Part shown: positions 59,853 to 64,000 of the stretch, piece by piece
How positions within the stretch are numbered: the first letter of the stretch is position 1
Layout: each line of letters begins with the position of its first letter
Assembly: GCF_049723235.1 (NCBI RefSeq)
Contig: NZ_JBNARB010000011.1
Coordinates: 1 to 64,000, forward strand
Length of the DNA: 64,000 nucleotides
Direction: 5' to 3'
Origin: Thermovenabulum sp049723235
Lineage (GTDB): Bacteria > Bacillota > Thermosediminibacteria > Thermosediminibacterales > Thermosediminibacteraceae
The notes under the pieces: model-generated
Databases searched by the model: none
Told to the model about the DNA's origin: nothing
What the model saw: the letters and a program-made list of their open reading frames with translations, nothing else
Position numbers and translations under genes: made by a program

Positions 59853-61049
59853 ATGAGTGTAAATAACAGCAAAGTAGTAATTTTAAAAAGAAGAAAAAAG
59901 TCCGGCAAAAGTTTTATAATATATTTTTCCTTATGTTTTTTATTAATATTTTTCCTTTTATCTTTCATATTTTCAAATAAGTATGTAATAGCCGGGATTA
60001 ATAGAGTTAGTGATTTTATGCAAGCGGAAGGTATAATAATAAAAAATGAAAAGGTGATCACTTCGCCATACAGGGGAAAAATTGAATATCTCGTAAAATC
60101 CGGTGAAAGGGTAAGGGTGGGCACACCGCTTTTTAAAGTAATTACGGATTTTGAAATGACAAAAAAAATAGAAGAAGATGTGTCAAATTTGAAAAAACAA
60201 CTGGAAGATGAAAAAAATTCATCTATACCCGTATTAGAAACATTAAATAAATCTATTGATGAACTGGAAAAAAATCTTTATAGCGGTAAAGGAAAAGATG
60301 AAGATAAATTAAAGTTGAAGGCAAAACTAAAATCCTTATATGAAGAAAGAGAAAGATTATCAAAAGAAAGGCAAAAAAATATTGAAATAATTCAAGAAAA
60401 AATTTCCGAATTAGAAAACAAAAGGAGTTTAATTGAACCGGTTATTTATTCCCCAATTTCGGGTATTGTAAGTTTCTGTTTAGATGGTTTTGAAGAAAAA
60501 TTGAGTTTGGGTAAGGAAGATGAATTGGGGAAGATAGATTTTTTTTCAGTTAATAATATGGATACCAATATAGAGAAAAAGGATTATGTGGAAGAAAACG
60601 AAAAAGTGTTAAAAATTATAGATAATTTTAATATTTACATACTGGCTGAATGCAAGGAAAAGAATTTAAAGAAGGGCCGGTTCTATAATATGGAATCATC
60701 ATCGGGAGAAAATTTTTCTGCTAAGCTGGAAAAAATTTTAGGAAATGGAAGACTACTATTTTTTGTTAACGAAGATTTGCCTGGCCTTTATGAAAAGAGA
60801 AAAGAAAAATTTAAAATAATTTTAAAGGGTTATGAAGGGATAACCTTGCCAAAATCTGCTATAATAAGAGTGGGGGATAAGGACGGGGTATTTATTAAAG
60901 AAAGGGACAAATTAATATATAAACCCGTGGAGGTTATTTTTGAAGAGGGCGAAAATGTAGTGGTCGGAGGCTTAAAACCCGGTGATATAATTCTCGTCAA
61001 GAGGGGATTGTTATGGAATATCAAAGAGGCTTTGATGAACTTTTTTTGA
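59853..61049 (+). CDS. HlyD-like single-pass membrane protein
   Basis: This 398-aa protein has a basic N-terminus, one membrane segment (about residues 22-42) and an outside part that looks like an HlyD/membrane-fusion adaptor. It has half a lipoyl/barrel-sandwich domain (ITSPYRGKIEYLVKSGERVRVGTPLFKVI), then a coiled coil of about 80 residues and the second lipoyl half (PVIYSPISGIVSF). A beta-barrel and a C-terminal domain (PVEVIFEEGENVVVGGLKPGDIILVKRG) follow. No ABC ATPase, permease or TolC-like partner is nearby. The same type of gene often lies before yggS-sepF in Clostridia; its job is unknown. ATG 59853 follows GGGTGAG. Confidence 0.8.
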   Translation: MSVNNSKVVILKRRKKSGKSFIIYFSLCFLLIFFLLSFIFSNKYVIAGINRVSDFMQAEGIIIKNEKVITSPYRGKIEYLVKSGERVRVGTPLFKVITDFEMTKKIEEDVSNLKKQLEDEKNSSIPVLETLNKSIDELEKNLYSGKGKDEDKLKLKAKLKSLYEERERLSKERQKNIEIIQEKISELENKRSLIEPVIYSPISGIVSFCLDGFEEKLSLGKEDELGKIDFFSVNNMDTNIEKKDYVEENEKVLKIIDNFNIYILAECKEKNLKKGRFYNMESSSGENFSAKLEKILGNGRLLFFVNEDLPGLYEKRKEKFKIILKGYEGITLPKSAIIRVGDKDGVFIKERDKLIYKPVEVIFEEGENVVVGGLKPGDIILVKRGLLWNIKEALMNFF

Positions 61050-61732
61050 TAGAAGAAAATATTGAAAGAATAAGTTATAAAATTGAGGAATCAGCGATTA
61101 AGGCTAATAAAGACCCGAGGGAAATAATATTAGTGGCAGTTACCAAAACTGTTACTCCGGAGAAAATCGATAAAGCTATCGAATGCGGTATTAAGGTAAT
61201 AGGAGAAAACAGGGTTCAGGAAGCAAAAGAAAAAAAAGATAAGGTGAAAAATGAAGCCCAGTGGCATATGATAGGTCATCTTCAAAGAAACAAAGTAAAG
61301 TATGCGGTAGAATTATTCTCGATGATACAATCGGTGGACGATTTTGAATTAGCCAAGGAAATTGATAAAAGGGCAAAAGAAAAAAATAAAGTTATGGATG
61401 TTTTAATTCAAGTTAATATAGGAAACGAAATTACAAAATCAGGAATAACTTACGATAAAGCGGAAGAATTAATAAAAAATGTAGCTTCATTAGAAAATGT
61501 TAAGGTAAAAGGACTAATGGCAATACCGCCCTTTTACGAAAATACCGAAAAAGTTAGACCTTATTTTCAAAAGATGTATGAACTTTTTCTAAAAATAAAA
61601 GAAGCAAATATACCTAATATCCAAATGGAATATCTTTCCATGGGGATGACCCATGATTTTGATGTGGCAATAGAAGAAGGTGCAAATATGGTCAGAATTG
61701 GCACCGGAATTTTTGGAGAAAGGAAGAGGTGA
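61013..61732 (+). CDS. YggS-family PLP-binding homeostasis protein
   Basis: This 239-aa PLP-binding single-domain barrel protein keeps pyridoxal phosphate and amino acid pools in balance. The cofactor lysine lies in LVAVTKTVTPEKI (about residue 44). IGENRVQEAKEKKD, WHMIGHLQRNKVKYAV, LIQVNIGNEITKSGI, LSMGMTHDFDVAIEEGANMVRIGTGIFG are all family blocks. The ATG lies inside the previous gene (overlap 37 bases) with AGAGGGG before it; a TTG at 61046 is an alternative start overlapping the upstream stop. The pairing with sepF is common in Firmicutes and beyond (YlmE). Confidence 0.94.
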   Translation: MEYQRGFDELFLIEENIERISYKIEESAIKANKDPREIILVAVTKTVTPEKIDKAIECGIKVIGENRVQEAKEKKDKVKNEAQWHMIGHLQRNKVKYAVELFSMIQSVDDFELAKEIDKRAKEKNKVMDVLIQVNIGNEITKSGITYDKAEELIKNVASLENVKVKGLMAIPPFYENTEKVRPYFQKMYELFLKIKEANIPNIQMEYLSMGMTHDFDVAIEEGANMVRIGTGIFGERKR

Positions 61733-61734
61733 AA

Positions 61735-62172
61735 ATGGGGAATAAAAGTTTTTTTAAAAAAATCCTCTACTTTTTAGGGATTGATGACGATTTATCGGAA
61801 GAAAAGGTAGAAGAATTTAATGTTCCAAACTCAAAAGGGGAAAAAGGCAGAATAATAAACATCCATCAAATTCCTAAAAATAAAATGATGGTTTTTAAAC
61901 CAATGAGTTTTGAAGATGTAGAAGAAATAGCGGATGAGCTTAAGAGCAAGAGAGCGGCGATAGTGAATTTGGAAAGTATTGACAGAGAGAATGCAAAGAG
62001 AATAATAGATTTTTTAAGCGGCAGCGTATATGCTTTGGACGGCAGTGTAAAAAAAGTTGGCAGCGGAACTTTCGTATTTACACCCAGTAATATTGACATT
62101 TCGGGAATAGATATAGAAAATACAATGAAGGGAAATGAAGGGGAATTGCTCCCTTTTAATAAAAAGAAATGA
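61735..62172 (+). CDS. sepF: Cell division protein SepF
   Basis: This 145-aa protein has an N-terminal amphipathic membrane-targeting helix (NKSFFKKILYFLGI), a short linker and the SepF core: KMMVFKPMSFEDVEEIADELKSKRAAIVNLESIDRENAKRIIDFLSGSVYALDGSVKKVGSGTFVFTPSN. SepF forms rings that bundle FtsZ filaments and tether them to the membrane, via the FtsZ C-terminal peptide. ATG 61735 is preferred to GTG 61729 on spacing from AGAGG. Confidence 0.95.
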   Translation: MGNKSFFKKILYFLGIDDDLSEEKVEEFNVPNSKGEKGRIINIHQIPKNKMMVFKPMSFEDVEEIADELKSKRAAIVNLESIDRENAKRIIDFLSGSVYALDGSVKKVGSGTFVFTPSNIDISGIDIENTMKGNEGELLPFNKKK

Positions 62173-62192
62173 TTTTTAAGGAGAGTTGATTT

Positions 62193-62717
62193 ATGAGTTT
62201 AACACCGCTTGATATCCAAAAGAAGGAATTTAAAAAATCTTTCAGAGGATTTGATGAGACGGAAGTAAAAGATTTTTTGGAAAAAGTATCTGAAGCTTAT
62301 GAAAAAATCTATAAAGAAAACCAGCAATTAAAAGAAGAAATAAAAATATTATCCGAAAGAGTGAGAGGATATGAAGATTTGGAAACAACCTTAAAAAAGG
62401 CTATAGTATTGGCTGAGAAAACTGCAGAAGAAGTAAGGATTAATGCGGAGAAAGAAAAAGAGATAATTTTAAAAGAAGCGGAAAGTAAAGCTAAGGATAT
62501 TATTTCTGATGCTGAAAATAAAAGGAAGCGTATTTTAGTACAGCAGGAAGAAATAATAAAACAATTTATAATTTTTAAAACGCGATTTGTAAATTTTTTA
62601 AAAGCCCAGTTGGAAACCATTGATACAATAGGTCTTGAATTTTTTATGGACGAGAAAACGTGTTCTGTAAAAGAAGCAGCTTTTACCTGCGATGAAGATT
62701 CAGAGGAGAAAAAATAA
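62193..62717 (+). CDS. divIVA: DivIVA cell-division/polarity protein
   Basis: This 174-aa coiled-coil protein begins SLTPLDIQKKEFKKSFRGFDETEVKDFLEKVSEAYEKI, the conserved lipid-binding domain of DivIVA, which senses negative membrane curvature. Two coiled-coil segments (about residues 30-70 and 75-125) follow and a divergent tail. It places division and sporulation factors at poles. It follows sepF after 20 bases; in many Firmicutes ylmG and ylmH lie between them and are missing here. Confidence 0.93.
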   Translation: MSLTPLDIQKKEFKKSFRGFDETEVKDFLEKVSEAYEKIYKENQQLKEEIKILSERVRGYEDLETTLKKAIVLAEKTAEEVRINAEKEKEIILKEAESKAKDIISDAENKRKRILVQQEEIIKQFIIFKTRFVNFLKAQLETIDTIGLEFFMDEKTCSVKEAAFTCDEDSEEKK

Positions 62718-62754
62718 AAAAGGTTAAGAGGATTTTTATTCAAGAGGTGACTTT

Positions 62755-63006
62755 ATGGAGGATACAAAAAGGGTTTCTGTTATTGGAATTGTAGTTTTTG
62801 ACAGGGAAAAAGCTGCAGAAAAAGTAAATACCCTTCTTTCCCAATATGCACATCTTATTGTGGGAAGGATGGGTATTCCTTACCGGGAAAGAGGGATTTC
62901 GGTAATTGCGTTAATTGTTGATGCCACCACCGATGAATTGGGGGCATTGACGGGAAAACTGGGGAAAATTAATGGCGTAAAGGTAAAATCTGCCGTTACG
63001 GTTTAA
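62755..63006 (+). CDS. TM1266-family putative iron-only hydrogenase regulator
   Basis: This 83-aa protein shows the ACT/NikR-like fold of the TM1266 family: RVSVIGIVVFDREKAAEKVNTLLSQYAHLIVGRMGIPYRERGISVIALIVDATTDELGALTGKLGKINGVKVKSAVTV nearly spans the whole protein. The name reflects frequent co-occurrence with [FeFe]-hydrogenase maturation genes, none of which is nearby, so a regulatory role is only a family guess. AAGAGGTG precedes the ATG. Confidence 0.88.
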   Translation: MEDTKRVSVIGIVVFDREKAAEKVNTLLSQYAHLIVGRMGIPYRERGISVIALIVDATTDELGALTGKLGKINGVKVKSAVTV

Positions 63007-63033
63007 GCTTTAAACTTATTCTGGAGAGGATGA

Positions 63034-63732
63034 TTGCTTATTATTGGAATCATAGGTGCAATGGATAGAGAAATAAAACTACTACGGGATAGAATGAGCG
63101 ATGTTAAGGAATTGCGCCATTTGCATTTAGATTTTTATTTTGGGGAAATTAGGCAAAAAGAGGTTGTAATTGTAAAAAGCGGTGTGGGAAAGGTCAATGC
63201 TGCTTTATGCACCCAGTTTTTAATAGACAAATTTTCACCGGAAAGAATAATTTGTACAGGGGTTGCAGGAGGTCTTTTGGATTTCCTGAAAACCGGAGAT
63301 GTTGTTGTCTCAAAGGATTTAATACAGTACGATGTGGATGCTTCTGTTTTTGGACATGAAGTGGGCGAAATACCTAATATGGGAGTAAAGGTTTTTAATG
63401 CGGATGAAGAACTTGTGGAAAAAACGTTATATACCGGTAAAAAAATTTTAAAAGATAATAAAATAATTAAAGGAAGGATATTAACAGGGGATAAATTTGT
63501 AAACAGCAGAGAATTGGTAGAATATCTTGTGAATAATTTCGATGGATTTTGTGTTGAGATGGAAGGTGCGGCAATTGCTCATGTTTGTTTCTTGAATCAG
63601 ATACCTTTTGTCGTGATAAGAAGTATTTCCGATAAAGCGGATGGCAGTGCTCTTTTAGATTATAAAAATTTTGTTGAATTTGCTTCTAAGACTTCGGCGG
63701 AAATTGTAGAAGGTTTAATTGAAATTATTTAA
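63034..63732 (+). CDS. mtnN: 5'-methylthioadenosine/S-adenosylhomocysteine nucleosidase
   Basis: This 232-aa enzyme cleaves adenine from MTA and SAH, recycling by-products of SAM-dependent reactions, of which radical SAM enzymes here make 5'-deoxyadenosine, another substrate. Motifs are IGIIGAMDREIKLLRD, VVKSGVGKVNAALCTQFLID, CTGVAGGL, the FCVEMEGAAIAHVC catalytic-Glu region and SISDKADGSAL with the catalytic Asp. TTG 63034 is preceded by GGAGAGGATGA. Confidence 0.95.
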   Translation: MLIIGIIGAMDREIKLLRDRMSDVKELRHLHLDFYFGEIRQKEVVIVKSGVGKVNAALCTQFLIDKFSPERIICTGVAGGLLDFLKTGDVVVSKDLIQYDVDASVFGHEVGEIPNMGVKVFNADEELVEKTLYTGKKILKDNKIIKGRILTGDKFVNSRELVEYLVNNFDGFCVEMEGAAIAHVCFLNQIPFVVIRSISDKADGSALLDYKNFVEFASKTSAEIVEGLIEII

Positions 63733-63781
63733 GTGGGAATAAATAAGTTATGTTTTGAAAATCCTAATAAGGAGAAATATT

Positions 63782-64000
63782 ATGTTAAAAGATGATAATG
63801 AAAATGCGGTATTCAAAAAAATAATTGAAAAAATGGAAGAATTAAGTGTTAGAATTGAAAAATTAAATTTGACCGAGTATTTGGAGTTATACAGAAATCC
63901 GTCAAGGCTTCTTTACCTGAATTTTTTAGCAGGAGTAGCCCGGGGATTTGGAATGGCAATAGGTTTTACTTTACTGGGAGCTTTTGTTATATATGTTTTG
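63782..64000 (+). CDS. DUF5665 membrane protein, start only
   Basis: The window ends inside this gene; 73 codons are visible from ATG 63782, preceded by AAGGAG. The visible part has a predicted helix (residues 8-30, KKIIEKMEELSVRIEKLN), the stretch TEYLELYRNPSRLLYLNFLAGVARGFGMAIGF, then a hydrophobic segment TLLGAFVIYVL. This matches the DUF5665 family in Clostridia, a small membrane protein of unknown role. It follows mtnN after 49 bases. Confidence 0.8.
   Translation, partial: MLKDDNENAVFKKIIEKMEELSVRIEKLNLTEYLELYRNPSRLLYLNFLAGVARGFGMAIGFTLLGAFVIYVL

Overview
This window comes from a low-GC, anaerobic, endospore-forming Firmicute of the class Clostridia, probably a thermophilic Thermoanaerobacterales/Thermosediminibacterales-type organism. 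The evidence is the division/peptidoglycan (dcw) cluster running directly into spoIIGA-sigE-sigG, the presence of spoIIP, spoIVA and a Spo0E-like gene, a glutamate mutase fermentation operon, and frequent GTG/TTG starts behind strong GGAGG sites. The lineage is inferred from gene content and order; no database search was made.

Layout. 0-5 kb: the 3' end of a tRNA-Asn, a small unknown gene, an FmdB-type zinc-ribbon gene (minus strand), a SCIFF-peptide radical SAM maturase without its usual peptide gene, a 59-residue Spo0E-like protein, a class III aminotransferase, an unknown minus-strand gene and tRNA-Pro(CGG). 5-7.7 kb: an M16 peptidase-like pair (ymfF/ymfH). 7.7-26.2 kb: the dcw cluster (mraZ, rsmH, ftsL, spoVD, murE, murF, mraY, murD, ftsW/spoVE, murG, murC, murA, divIB, a DUF881 gene, sbp, ftsA, ftsZ), preceded by three 10-bp-spaced AAAGTGG boxes, the likely MraZ operator. 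murB is absent. 26.3-29.4 kb: spoIIGA, sigE, sigG (with a good sigma-F promoter), a 50-residue membrane peptide and a YlmC/YmxH gene. 29.4-35.6 kb: a radical SAM gene, pgeF, then phoP-phoR-pstB-phoU with a four-repeat Pho box and an apparent AUA start codon for pstB. 35.6-44.1 kb: a DUF1614 gene, spoIIP, two DUF3189 paralogues, a DUF512 radical SAM gene, der, gpsA, a MATE-transporter remnant, and spoIVA behind a good sigma-E promoter.

44.2-54.2 kb holds a ten-gene operon for glutamate fermentation by the methylaspartate route: glutamate mutase (glmS, glmL, glmE), methylaspartate ammonia-lyase, and a complete citrate-lyase-type enzyme with its activation genes (citD, citE, citF, citC, citX, citG). 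Because citD overlaps the methylaspartate ammonia-lyase gene, the lyase is most likely a citramalate lyase, giving acetate and pyruvate. The mesaconate hydratase that should link the two halves is not in the window.

54.2-58.1 kb: an ACT-domain gene followed by the threonine genes hom-thrC-thrB. 58.1-64 kb: tRNA-Pro(GGG), a MATE exporter, an HlyD-like single-pass protein, the YggS-sepF-divIVA division/housekeeping genes, a TM1266-type regulator, MTA/SAH nucleosidase and the start of a DUF5665 membrane protein. Apart from three minus-strand items at the left end (an FmdB gene, an unknown gene and tRNA-Pro), the MATE remnant and the second tRNA-Pro, everything is on the plus strand. I see no insertion sequences, prophage, CRISPR arrays or rRNA genes.
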